In this document: positions 1 to 7,754 of the stretch, piece by piece
Position numbering within the stretch: the first letter of the stretch is position 1
Layout: every line of letters starts with the position of its first letter
Assembly (NCBI RefSeq): GCF_900129705.1
Contig: NZ_FQWO01000001.1
Location: 248,001 to 312,000 of the forward strand
Origin: Flavobacterium granuli
GTDB taxonomy: Bacteria; Bacteroidota; Bacteroidia; Flavobacteriales; Flavobacteriaceae
Direction of reading: 5' to 3'
Length of the DNA stretch: 64,000 nucleotides
Notes under the pieces: model-generated
Seen by the model: only the letters and a program-made list of their open reading frames with translations
What the model was told of the DNA's origin: nothing
The model's database searches: none
Position numbers and translations under genes: made by a program

Positions 1-210
1 ATACATATAAGCCAAAGAGGATTTTGTTCCTGCTCCGTCTGCATGCATGATAAGACAATATTCTTCGTCTTGCGTTAAATAATCAGGGACAATTTTACAA
101 AAAGCCTGTGGAAACAAACCCTTGTCAATATTTTTTATGGCGTTATGCACATCTTCTTTTGAAGCCGAAACGCCTCTTTGTGCGTATCTTTTTGAAGTAT
201 CTGAACTCAT
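1..210 (-). CDS. purM: Phosphoribosylformylglycinamidine cyclo-ligase (AIR synthase), N-terminal part
   Basis: The first 70 codons are present; the rest lies beyond the window's left edge. Translation begins MSSDTSKRYAQRGVSAS and runs to a segment reading HADGAGTKSS, which matches the substrate/ATP-binding start of the Bacteroidota PurM-type AIR synthases. The enzyme would close the imidazole ring in purine synthesis. The ATG at 208-210 is chosen because a TAnnTTTG promoter element lies 24 bases upstream, leaving only a short leader. The family call rests on the N-terminus alone. Confidence 0.8.
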   Translation of the reverse strand, partial: MSSDTSKRYAQRGVSASKEDVHNAIKNIDKGLFPQAFCKIVPDYLTQDEEYCLIMHADGAGTKSSLAYMY

Positions 211-233
211 GAAATAAATGGTGTTGTGTGTGG

Positions 234-241
234 CAAAGATA
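234..241 (-). promoter_or_regulatory. Probable -7 promoter element of purM
   Basis: TATCTTTG on the minus strand matches the Bacteroidota consensus TAnnTTTG. No clear TTG box is seen at the usual distance upstream, so this rests on one element and its position just before purM. Confidence 0.5.
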
Positions 242-460
242 ATTATTTTTTTGGGTTTAGCTTAACCCCTTTCTGCATCTGTTTTACAAAATTAGCAGTC
301 AACATCGATAATGTTATTTTATTTTATTAAATTTAATGTAATTTACTGAAATACAAATAAATAAAACCAGAACTGAATGAAAAGTGGAAACCAGCGACCA
401 CTATAAAAAACGGGGCCATACCGAAAAGCCACAAGAGTAGGGAACTAAAAAAAAGAAATT

Positions 461-733
461 ATGCCTAAGTATCTAATTGAAAGAGAAATTCCCGGTGCAG
501 GAAAACTGACTGCCGAACAGTTGAAAGGTATTTCACAAACTTCCTGTGGAGTATTGAACAAAATGGGACCGCAAATCCAGTGGGTCAACAGCTATGCCAC
601 AGCTGATAAAATCTATTGTATTTACAACGCCCCAAACGAAGAAATGGTTCGAGAACACGCAAAACTAGGTGATTTTCCTGCTAATTCAATAAGCCAGGTC
701 TCCACAATCATCGATCCTATAACTGCTGAATAA
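461..733 (+). CDS. DUF4242 domain protein (SCO4226-like)
   Basis: A 90-residue cytosolic protein that opens MPKYLIEREIPGAGKLTAEQL and contains WVNSYAT and YCIYNAPNEE, the pattern of the DUF4242 family. The family adopts a small ferredoxin-like fold; one Streptomyces member (SCO4226) binds nickel. No signal peptide or membrane segment is present and the whole family length is covered. It stands alone between divergent purM and convergent glnN, so the neighbourhood gives no hint of its role. The family call is firm; the function is unknown, and metal binding in this protein is only an extrapolation. Confidence 0.8.
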   Translation: MPKYLIEREIPGAGKLTAEQLKGISQTSCGVLNKMGPQIQWVNSYATADKIYCIYNAPNEEMVREHAKLGDFPANSISQVSTIIDPITAE

Positions 734-744
734 TTTGGATTAAC

Positions 745-780
745 AAAAACACCCGACGAGATTCGAAAACCTGTCGGGTG
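745..780 (-). terminator. Rho-independent terminator of glnN
   Basis: On the minus strand CACCCGAC (780-773) pairs with GTCGGGTG (757-750) and is followed by a T run. It sits 27 bases after the glnN stop codon. The plus strand has no T run after the stem, so it is directional. Confidence 0.8.
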
Positions 781-806
781 AAAAAAAAAAATCTTTTTTA
801 AAAGAA

Positions 807-2996
807 TTATTTAGTGAATAATAATTCTCTGTATTTAGTCAAAGTCCATAGTTCATTGTCAACCAAAAGCTCTAGTTTATCACAGTGCTCACGGATGATT
901 TCAAAGTAAGGTTTTACTTTATCACAATAAGCTTCTGCCATTTCTTGTGCATCCGTCAATACATTAGCTTTCTTTCTTTCGTTAGTCATCGCTTCTACTT
1001 TAGAATTGATTCCTTCAATATGTCTAGAAATTTCTTTGATCAGGATAATTTGTTCTTTGGCAATGGTTTCAAATTCAGTTCCAAAGATATCTTTCAAACC
1101 TTTCACGTTCTCAATCAAGGTATTTTGGTAACGGATTGCTGTTGGAATAACGTGATTTTTTGAAATATCACCTAAAACTCTACCTTCAATCTGAATTTTC
1201 TTAGTATATTCTTCCAATTCAATTTCATAACGCGCTTCTACTTCAATGTGGTTCATGATACCCATTTCAGAAAACAAATCCAAAGCTTGTTGAGATGCTC
1301 TTGCTTTCAATGCCTGAGGTGTTGTTTTGAAATTGCTCAAACCTCTTTTAGCTGCTTCTATTTCCCATTCTTCGCTATATCCGTCACCTTCAAAAAGGAT
1401 TTTTTTAGACTGCTTGATATACTCTCTCAATACATTGAAGATAGCATCATCTTTCTTCATGTCCTTAGATTCAATCAAAGCATCCACTTCTTTTTTGAAA
1501 TCTCTCAATTGCTTTCCTACAATGGCATTCAAAGTAGTCATTGCATTCGAACAGTTTGCCGTTGAACCTACGGCTCTGAACTCAAATTTATTTCCTGTAA
1601 ATGCAAATGGTGAAGTTCTGTTTCTGTCTGTATTATCTAAAAGAACATCCGGAATTTTACCTACTACATTTAATTTCAAGTCTGTTTTCTCTTCTGGAGA
1701 TAATTTACCGGCAGTTACGCCTTCTAATTCGTCCAAAACCTTAGTCAATTGCTCTCCAATAAATACAGAGATAATTGCTGGTGGCGCTTCATTAGCTCCT
1801 AATCTGTGATCATTACTGGCAGAAGCGATAGCTCCTCTCAATAAAGCTTCGTTATCATTTACCGCTTTTATTGTGTTGATAAAGAAAGTAAGAAACTGTA
1901 AATTACTCATTGGCGTTTTACTTGGACTCAACAAGTTTACACCGGTATCTGTCGCCAATGACCAGTTGTTGTGTTTTCCGGATCCGTTTACGCCTTTGAA
2001 AGGCTTTTCATGGAATAAAACTTTAAAATCATGACGTTCTGCCACTTTTTGCATCACATCCATCAACAAACAGTTGTGATCTACTGCCAAGTTTGTTTCT
2101 TCAAAAATAGGTGCCAATTCAAATTGATTTGGAGCTACTTCGTTATGACGCGTTTTTACCGGTATTCCTAATAACATACATTCTTGCTCCAAATCTCTCA
2201 TATAGGTAAGAGCACGAGTAGGTATGGCCCCAAAATAATGATCGTCCAATTGTTGTCCTTTGGCAGAAGTGTGTCCTAGCAAAGTTCTTCCTGTCATCAT
2301 CAAATCAGGACGGGAACTAGCCAAAGCACTATCTATCAAGAAGTATTCCTGCTCCCATCCTAGGGTTGCAGTAACCTTCTTTACATTTTTATCAAAATAT
2401 TTACATACTTCAGTAGCCGCTTCATCTATAGCTGTCAAAGCTCTTAACAAAGGGGTTTTATAATCTAAAGCTTCACCGGTATACGATATAAAAACAGTAG
2501 GAATACACAAGGTAGTTCCAAAAATAAAGGCTGGAGATGTAGGGTCCCAAGCAGTATATCCTCTGGCTTCAAATGTATTTCTAATTCCTCCATTTGGAAA
2601 ACTAGAAGCATCTGGTTCTTGTTGCACTAATTGGGCACCACCAAATTTTTCAACAGGATCGCTACCATCATAAGAAGTTTCAAAAAAAGCGTCATGCTTT
2701 TCAGCTGTTGTTCCTGTCAAAGGCTGAAACCAGTGTGTATAATGAGTTACTCCTTTTGAAAGAGCCCATTCTTTCATACCCATGGCAATATAATCGGCTA
2801 ATTTTCTGTCTATTTTAGTTCCATGCTGTACAGCACCTTGGACCCCTTTAAAAGCATCCGAAGTCAAATATTGCTTCATCGCCTTTTCATTAAACACATT
2901 TGAACCAAAAATCGTAGATTTTCTATCGGTTTCTTCAAATTTAACTGGATTTCTGTTTGATGCTTCTTTCAAAGCTTGAAAACGTATTGTTGACAT
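807..2996 (-). CDS. glnN: Glutamine synthetase type III
   Basis: Makes glutamine from glutamate, ammonia and ATP in the cytoplasm. The product is 729 aa, the usual length for GSIII, the large form common in Bacteroidota. Visible signatures are GWEQEYFLID near residues 213-222, RHNEVAPNQFELAPIFEETN near 283-302, and NGSGKHNNWS near 337-346, which form the catalytic barrel. The start MSTIRFQALKEASNR is preferred over an in-frame ATG 19 codons upstream, because that one lies in the leader just downstream of a strong promoter. The gene is monocistronic, with its own promoter and terminator. No PII gene or ammonium transporter lies nearby. Confidence 0.96.
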   Translation of the reverse strand: MSTIRFQALKEASNRNPVKFEETDRKSTIFGSNVFNEKAMKQYLTSDAFKGVQGAVQHGTKIDRKLADYIAMGMKEWALSKGVTHYTHWFQPLTGTTAEKHDAFFETSYDGSDPVEKFGGAQLVQQEPDASSFPNGGIRNTFEARGYTAWDPTSPAFIFGTTLCIPTVFISYTGEALDYKTPLLRALTAIDEAATEVCKYFDKNVKKVTATLGWEQEYFLIDSALASSRPDLMMTGRTLLGHTSAKGQQLDDHYFGAIPTRALTYMRDLEQECMLLGIPVKTRHNEVAPNQFELAPIFEETNLAVDHNCLLMDVMQKVAERHDFKVLFHEKPFKGVNGSGKHNNWSLATDTGVNLLSPSKTPMSNLQFLTFFINTIKAVNDNEALLRGAIASASNDHRLGANEAPPAIISVFIGEQLTKVLDELEGVTAGKLSPEEKTDLKLNVVGKIPDVLLDNTDRNRTSPFAFTGNKFEFRAVGSTANCSNAMTTLNAIVGKQLRDFKKEVDALIESKDMKKDDAIFNVLREYIKQSKKILFEGDGYSEEWEIEAAKRGLSNFKTTPQALKARASQQALDLFSEMGIMNHIEVEARYEIELEEYTKKIQIEGRVLGDISKNHVIPTAIRYQNTLIENVKGLKDIFGTEFETIAKEQIILIKEISRHIEGINSKVEAMTNERKKANVLTDAQEMAEAYCDKVKPYFEIIREHCDKLELLVDNELWTLTKYRELLFTK

Positions 2997-3039
2997 ATAA
3001 AAAAATGTTTTTAGAATTGAACCCCCTATAATTTCACTG

Positions 3040-3068
3040 CAAATATAATTCAAATATTATTTTCTCAA
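3040..3068 (-). promoter_or_regulatory. Promoter of glnN
   Basis: On the minus strand TTG (3068-3066), 18 bases, then TATATTTG (3047-3040). This is a good match to the Bacteroidota primary sigma consensus. Transcription would start near 3033, giving a leader of about 37 nt and supporting the start codon at 2996. Confidence 0.75.
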
Positions 3069-3297
3069 CAGATGACCTCTATTTTTTTATGGGTACACTA
3101 TTAAAAATTACTAAATCGTCAATATTTTCGCTTAGTATTTAGAACATGATAATTTTACCTCCTTTTTTTTTGCAACACTGATGTTCAAAAAAAGTAATAT
3201 TTTCCTATCCGGATAAATAAAGAATAATTTTAAGTTAAAATTTAAAAAATAAAAAATCTAAAAGTATCTTTACCCTTTTAATTAATCTTGTAATTTT

Positions 3298-4275
3298 ATG
3301 ATTGTCTGGATCTGTTTTTTAATCGCTATTCTATTATTCCTTGCACTCGACTTGGGTGTATTCAACAAAACGCCTCATATTATTAGTACCAAAGAAGCCA
3401 GTAAATGGACCGCCATCTGGGTCAGCATTTCCTTCCTTTTTTCAGGCGTTATCTATTGGTTGTACTCCAACAATTATGTTGCAAATCCTGACGAATTAAA
3501 GCCGGCCGTGGCCTCAATGAAATTCATCACTGGATATTTAATCGAATTATCCCTTAGCGTCGACAATATATTTGTCATCGCCATCATTTTTAATTCCTTT
3601 CGAATTCCAAAAAAATACCAACACCGGGTTTTGTTCTGGGGAATTTTGGGCGCCATTGTATTTAGAGGAATCATGATTTATTTTGGTGTCTTATTGATCA
3701 ATAAATTCGCATGGACCACCTACATTTTTGGAGCCTTTTTATTCTATACAGCAGCAAAAATGCTATTCACTAAAGAAGAAGAAGAACAGTTTAATCCCAA
3801 AAAATCATTTATTTACAAAAGCTTACGTAAATTTATACCTGTAACCACTCATATCGATGGCGAACATTTTTTTGTAAAAAAAAGACATCTTAATGTAGCA
3901 ACGCCTCTTTTTGTTGCCTTGATTATCATTGAAGTGATGGATGTTATCTTTGCCCTTGATAGCGTTCCTGCTATTTTAGCCATAACAAGCGATCCTTTCT
4001 TAGTGTTTAGCTCAAACATTTTTGCCATATTAGGATTGCGATCCATGTATTTCTTTTTAGCTAATATGCTCGAAAGATTTAGCTACCTTGAATACAGTCT
4101 TATTGCTATCTTAAGTTTTGTGGGACTCAAGATGCTGCTTCATGATTTTATAGAAATTCCGGAATGGGGATCACTGGCATTCATTGCGGTATCGCTTTTA
4201 ACGGGAATTGCAGTATCCTTAAAAATAAATAAAAAAGAAGTTTCTAACGAAAATACAGAATCCGAAAATTCTTAA
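3298..4275 (+). CDS. TerC/Alx family integral membrane protein
   Basis: A 325-residue inner-membrane protein with about nine hydrophobic segments. The two conserved acidic intramembrane motifs of the TerC family are present: ELSLSVDNIFV (Asp near 89) and VMDVIFALDSVPA (Asp near 215 and 221). TerC/Alx proteins are linked to metal homeostasis, including manganese export, and to tellurite resistance; the transported ion here cannot be read from sequence. The segment around residues 156-170 is charged and likely cytoplasmic. A weak TATCTTTA box lies at 3265-3272. It is a single gene closed by a strong terminator. Confidence 0.9.
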   Translation: MIVWICFLIAILLFLALDLGVFNKTPHIISTKEASKWTAIWVSISFLFSGVIYWLYSNNYVANPDELKPAVASMKFITGYLIELSLSVDNIFVIAIIFNSFRIPKKYQHRVLFWGILGAIVFRGIMIYFGVLLINKFAWTTYIFGAFLFYTAAKMLFTKEEEEQFNPKKSFIYKSLRKFIPVTTHIDGEHFFVKKRHLNVATPLFVALIIIEVMDVIFALDSVPAILAITSDPFLVFSSNIFAILGLRSMYFFLANMLERFSYLEYSLIAILSFVGLKMLLHDFIEIPEWGSLAFIAVSLLTGIAVSLKINKKEVSNENTESENS

Positions 4276-4294
4276 AACCTATACTAGAAAGCAT

Positions 4295-4326
4295 AAAAAA
4301 AGGAAATCTCACGATTTCCTTTTTTT
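4295..4326. terminator. Bidirectional terminator between terC-like gene and lipoprotein gene
   Basis: AGGAAATC (4301-4308), loop TCAC, GATTTCCT (4313-4320), flanked by six A on the left and six T on the right, so it works for both converging genes. Confidence 0.85.
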
Positions 4327-4347
4327 ATGATTGTAGCAGATTAAACC

Positions 4348-4857
4348 CTAAAAATTAATTTTCTGAATTTGATTTTCATTCACATTCAAAGCAGTAATAA
4401 CAGCATCAAAATTGTTTTTATCAATTGTTTTTGCGAAATTCCCTGGAACTATTACTATTCTAAAAGTCTGATTATCTAAATATCCAGGAGTTGTTTCTAA
4501 ATCATAATTTCCTTTGGCAAATATTTTAAAATCTTCTCTACTAAAATCAAAATCATAATCGATCTCTCTTCCATTTGTTAAATAAAGTGTTCTAGGTATT
4601 AATTGCCATATAGGAGTATTGGAATCAATAGTTCCAGAAAGCCTATAAATTAACACCACATCTGAAGCTAGTATTTTAGGTGTCAACTTTTGATAAATAT
4701 TAAATCCATCAACCGTATTATAACCGAAATCAATATTCTTAATTTCAAACACCTCACTAATGGTATCATAATCCACATAATCTGTGGTGTCATTTACGGT
4801 ACAGCCTTGTAAGCTCAACATTCCTACAAAGGACAAAAGGGTAATTATCTTTTTCAT
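4348..4857 (-). CDS. Hypothetical lipoprotein
   Basis: A 169-residue protein with a lipoprotein signal: MKKIITLLSFVGMLSLQGC, with the lipobox LQGC at residues 16-19. The lipidated Cys19 would anchor it in the inner or outer membrane. The mature part has no domain that I recognise; it contains a repeated YVDYDT-type acidic start, then a mixed alpha/beta-looking body ending NENQIQKINF. It is preceded by the large minus-strand T9SS genes but separated from them by a terminator, so it is probably transcribed alone. The lipoprotein call is firm and the function is unknown. Confidence 0.8.
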   Translation of the reverse strand: MKKIITLLSFVGMLSLQGCTVNDTTDYVDYDTISEVFEIKNIDFGYNTVDGFNIYQKLTPKILASDVVLIYRLSGTIDSNTPIWQLIPRTLYLTNGREIDYDFDFSREDFKIFAKGNYDLETTPGYLDNQTFRIVIVPGNFAKTIDKNNFDAVITALNVNENQIQKINF

Positions 4858-4976
4858 ACTATTCTATTTTAATTGATTAATAATTATTTGTTAAAACGAT
4901 ATATTCATGAACTGTGCCAAAGTTTATTTTGAATAAAAAAATGTAGCATTTTTAACGAGCCTTAAAAATGAACAAT

Positions 4977-5007
4977 AAAAAAGCAGCCGTTTTTGACCGC
5001 TGCTTTT
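4977..5007 (-). terminator. Terminator of the 817-aa T9SS protein gene
   Basis: GCAGC (5003-4999 on the minus strand) pairs with GCTGC (4987-4983), extended by an A/T flank, and is followed on the minus strand by TTTT. It lies about 24 bases after the stop codon at 5031. Confidence 0.7.
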
Positions 5008-5030
5008 CAATTTAAAATTAAAAAATCAAT

Positions 5031-7484
5031 TTATTGCGAAGACATTACTTTTTTGGTACTAGTACCTCTATCAGTGGTCAGTTTTACAATATAGATCTGT
5101 TCTTTTGCTTTATTTGTATGAAGATCCAGTGTAATTTCTTTGTTCAGATAACTATTGGTATCTGTTTTTGAAAAAACCCGGACACCTTGTGTATCGAACA
5201 CTTCAATTTTCACGTCAGACACATAATCAAAATTGTACTTAATGGTCAACTGGTCTTTGAAAGGAACAGGATAAGCCTCAAAACTTGCTTTTTTAGTTGT
5301 CTTATTTGTCGACAGTTCTTTTGATACAGCCGTTTCTGTAATTTTAAGTAACGACGGAGCTGGACAAATCTCTGGAAGAGAACCGCAGCCACTGGCCGAA
5401 ACAGAAACCTGATAACCAGATCCGGCAGGAAAATTATTAAATATAATATTATTCGTATTTAAAGCAATATGAGGAGATGACGGAGAAAGCCCAGGAACAG
5501 TGTTACCGTCCTTATCTTTTACGGTGTAAGTAGCGCCACTGATAACGCCACTGACAGTAATACTAAAAGTAGTCTCATCACAAGCTGGCGGATTATAGGT
5601 TACATTTGGCGGAGATGGGTTAGCATTTACAGTCAAAATGCCCGAACCACTACCGGTACATGTTGTACTAGGATTAGTAATAATAACACTATAGGTTCCC
5701 GCTACACTCGAAGTAAAGGAAGCTACATTCCCAGGAGCTGTTGCTCCTACAGGGACGGTCCATGCATAGTTGTATGAACCCGCGGGAGATGGCGTCGCAG
5801 TTATTGTTACTGCGGGATCACTGGCACACTTCGTAGGCGAATTCACCGTTACAGTCGGATTCGAATTTACGGTCAGAGTCCCGGAACCACTTCCTGTACA
5901 ACTTGTGGTAGGATTTGTTATAATCACACTATAGACACCCGCAATGCTTGAAGAAAAAGAAGCTACATTCCCGGGAGGCGTTACTCCTGCAGGAACTGTC
6001 CATGCATAGTTATATGAACCCGTAGGTGAAGGTGTCGCCGTTATTGTTACTGCAGAATCGCTAGCACATTTGGTTGGTGAATTAACCGTTACCGTTGGAT
6101 TGGCATATACTACAATATTAATTGACCCGGTACAACTACCATCAGAACTAGTGTAAGAGATTTCGTGAGTACCAGCACCGGCACTGGAAGGTGTAAAATA
6201 ATAAGGTCCCGTACCGCTAACACCTAGTCCGCTAAAAGTACCGCCACTAGGTTCCGCCGATAGAAGATAAGCTGTAGTATCATCTGCGCAAAATGGGCCA
6301 ATCCCAGTGATTTCCGTACTACCAAAATTAAAATCCACTGAAATAGGAGTTATAAAATCTTTGAGAGCAGCAGTTGGAGCAGCAGAAGCCTTGGTTTTAA
6401 CCCATAATGTTTTTATTGTAAGACCGCTACAACTGGCTCCTCCAAGTACCTGATTTAGAAGATAAGTCACATTGACCGCTGCTTCAACAAATGCATACTG
6501 CTGATAGCTATTAGAGCCAAATGCAGAATAAGGCACATTCAATTCAGCGCCCGCTCTATTGGTTTCGGCAAATGCGTTAGTACCCAAATCTGCCAAAGTT
6601 ACCAATTCATAAGACCACTTGGTTCCACTCAACATCCATTGATAGATATATACATTAGGCTTTGTTCCTCCATTGGTATACTCCATAGAAATGATGATAT
6701 CATCTTTGGTTCTGCCTCCGCCATTTGATTTACCTGCCAATGGGACTCCGGTAAAAGTGCCATCATTATTTTGGACAATCGTACCTTGCAATAATTCAAA
6801 ATCAATGTAACTGGTTCCATTAGTAGACTTACGGTCACCGGAAATAAAAATCCATTGGTTATTACCGGAATCACGTGACACATGATACAATGCATTATCA
6901 ATATCATTTTTATCCGGAGCCGAATTATCAAACCATCTTAAAGCCGACACATAGTCATTGAATTTACTTCCATTTGTAAAAATGTCGTCATTAGAACCAA
7001 AAGGCTCTTCTGTATCCACACGTCCACTTGTCTGAGCGGTAGCGGGTCCTATTGGCACTCCGGATTCATCAAAAACAGATCCACCTGTACCTCCTGCCCC
7101 AGGATACCAATCGCCTTGATTGAAAGCAAAGGGGCTAGGACTGGTTGGCGTATTGGCTCTTAAACCTCCATCAATAGCAAAACCCCCAAATGGCGGGTTT
7201 ACATTAGCAAACTGTCCATACATTTGTGAAGAGAAACTCAAGAAACAAATTAATAATAATATCAGCAGGTTCTTAAACCAAAGGGAAGAGCTCTCTTTAC
7301 TTGATTTTAAAATGTTATTGTGGGAATAACTTTGTGCAAAATTTTGATTTTGAAATCTGGATATCAGATTTGAAAGATGAGGTATAAGAAGACCTAAATT
7401 AAAAATACTATCTTTTTTTAAAAAAGGACAAATCACTTTACGTAGTAAAACATCGAAAAAATTCGAAATTGTAAAATTTTCCAT
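5031..7484 (-). CDS. Secreted surface protein with Ig/PKD-like repeats and T9SS type A sorting domain
   Basis: An 817-residue protein exported by Sec and then the type IX secretion system. The hydrophobic signal segment (NLLILLLICFLSFSS, ending near MYGQ at residue 91) comes after an unusual leading stretch of about 70 residues. The mid part (about 100-330) is a lectin-like or beta-rich domain with Gly/Asn-rich loops. Two nearly identical 80-residue PKD/Ig-like units follow (each with SPTKCASD and GSYNYAWTVP), then a C-terminal sorting domain of about 80 residues starting YPVPFKDQLTIKYNF. That sorting domain is closely similar to the one in the 1934-aa protein upstream, so the two are paralogues at least at their ends. 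The start at 7482-7484 is supported by a leader shared with that gene. Confidence 0.85.
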   Translation of the reverse strand: MENFTISNFFDVLLRKVICPFLKKDSIFNLGLLIPHLSNLISRFQNQNFAQSYSHNNILKSSKESSSLWFKNLLILLLICFLSFSSQMYGQFANVNPPFGGFAIDGGLRANTPTSPSPFAFNQGDWYPGAGGTGGSVFDESGVPIGPATAQTSGRVDTEEPFGSNDDIFTNGSKFNDYVSALRWFDNSAPDKNDIDNALYHVSRDSGNNQWIFISGDRKSTNGTSYIDFELLQGTIVQNNDGTFTGVPLAGKSNGGGRTKDDIIISMEYTNGGTKPNVYIYQWMLSGTKWSYELVTLADLGTNAFAETNRAGAELNVPYSAFGSNSYQQYAFVEAAVNVTYLLNQVLGGASCSGLTIKTLWVKTKASAAPTAALKDFITPISVDFNFGSTEITGIGPFCADDTTAYLLSAEPSGGTFSGLGVSGTGPYYFTPSSAGAGTHEISYTSSDGSCTGSINIVVYANPTVTVNSPTKCASDSAVTITATPSPTGSYNYAWTVPAGVTPPGNVASFSSSIAGVYSVIITNPTTSCTGSGSGTLTVNSNPTVTVNSPTKCASDPAVTITATPSPAGSYNYAWTVPVGATAPGNVASFTSSVAGTYSVIITNPSTTCTGSGSGILTVNANPSPPNVTYNPPACDETTFSITVSGVISGATYTVKDKDGNTVPGLSPSSPHIALNTNNIIFNNFPAGSGYQVSVSASGCGSLPEICPAPSLLKITETAVSKELSTNKTTKKASFEAYPVPFKDQLTIKYNFDYVSDVKIEVFDTQGVRVFSKTDTNSYLNKEITLDLHTNKAKEQIYIVKLTTDRGTSTKKVMSSQ
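5622..6101 (-). repeat. Two 240-bp tandem repeats coding PKD/Ig-like units
   Basis: Two adjacent copies offset by exactly 240 bases (for example, the CCACT/TCC block at 5646 recurs at 5886). They encode two 80-residue units that differ at only a handful of positions, which points to recent duplication or gene conversion. Confidence 0.8.
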
Positions 7485-7564
7485 GATAATAAAATTTAAT
7501 ACCATAAATTATTACAAAGTAGGAAACTAGCAGATTTGGAAAAACTTGTAGAAAAACATAATAT

Positions 7565-7603
7565 CTTCATAAAACAAATTCATGAAGTACGCCATCATTT
7601 AAA
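7565..7603 (-). promoter_or_regulatory. Conserved leader hairpin, copy A
   Basis: Upstream of the 817-aa T9SS gene. On the minus strand an AATGATGGC block is followed by TACTTCATGAA, a short spacer and TTTATGAAG, which can fold as CTTCAT/ATGAAG. The same element lies upstream of the 1934-aa gene, in both cases 81 nt before the start codon. Likely part of the 5' untranslated region; its function is unknown. Confidence 0.6.
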
Positions 7604-7666
7604 AGAATCTTAAACTAAATCCATTTGTCCGAAAAAAGTCGCTAATTCAATTAAAAAACTATAAAT

Positions 7667-7695
7667 AAACCCCGAAAGCGATACTTTCGGGGTTT
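7667..7695 (-). terminator. Terminator of the 1934-aa T9SS gene
   Basis: A perfect 12-bp stem, AAACCCCGAAAG (7667-7678) with CTTTCGGGGTTT (7684-7695), loop CGATA. It lies 60 bases after the stop at 7755 and upstream of the next minus-strand gene's leader, which separates the two transcripts. Confidence 0.8.
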
Positions 7696-7754
7696 AATCA
7701 TGGTTACCTAATCCTTCTCTAATGTTTTATTAGGATTAGAAAATTAGTATTAAA

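Noticed and set aside
1327-1809. 160-codon plus-strand frame opposite glnN
   Set aside because: A shadow of the strongly supported glnN frame; no independent motif.
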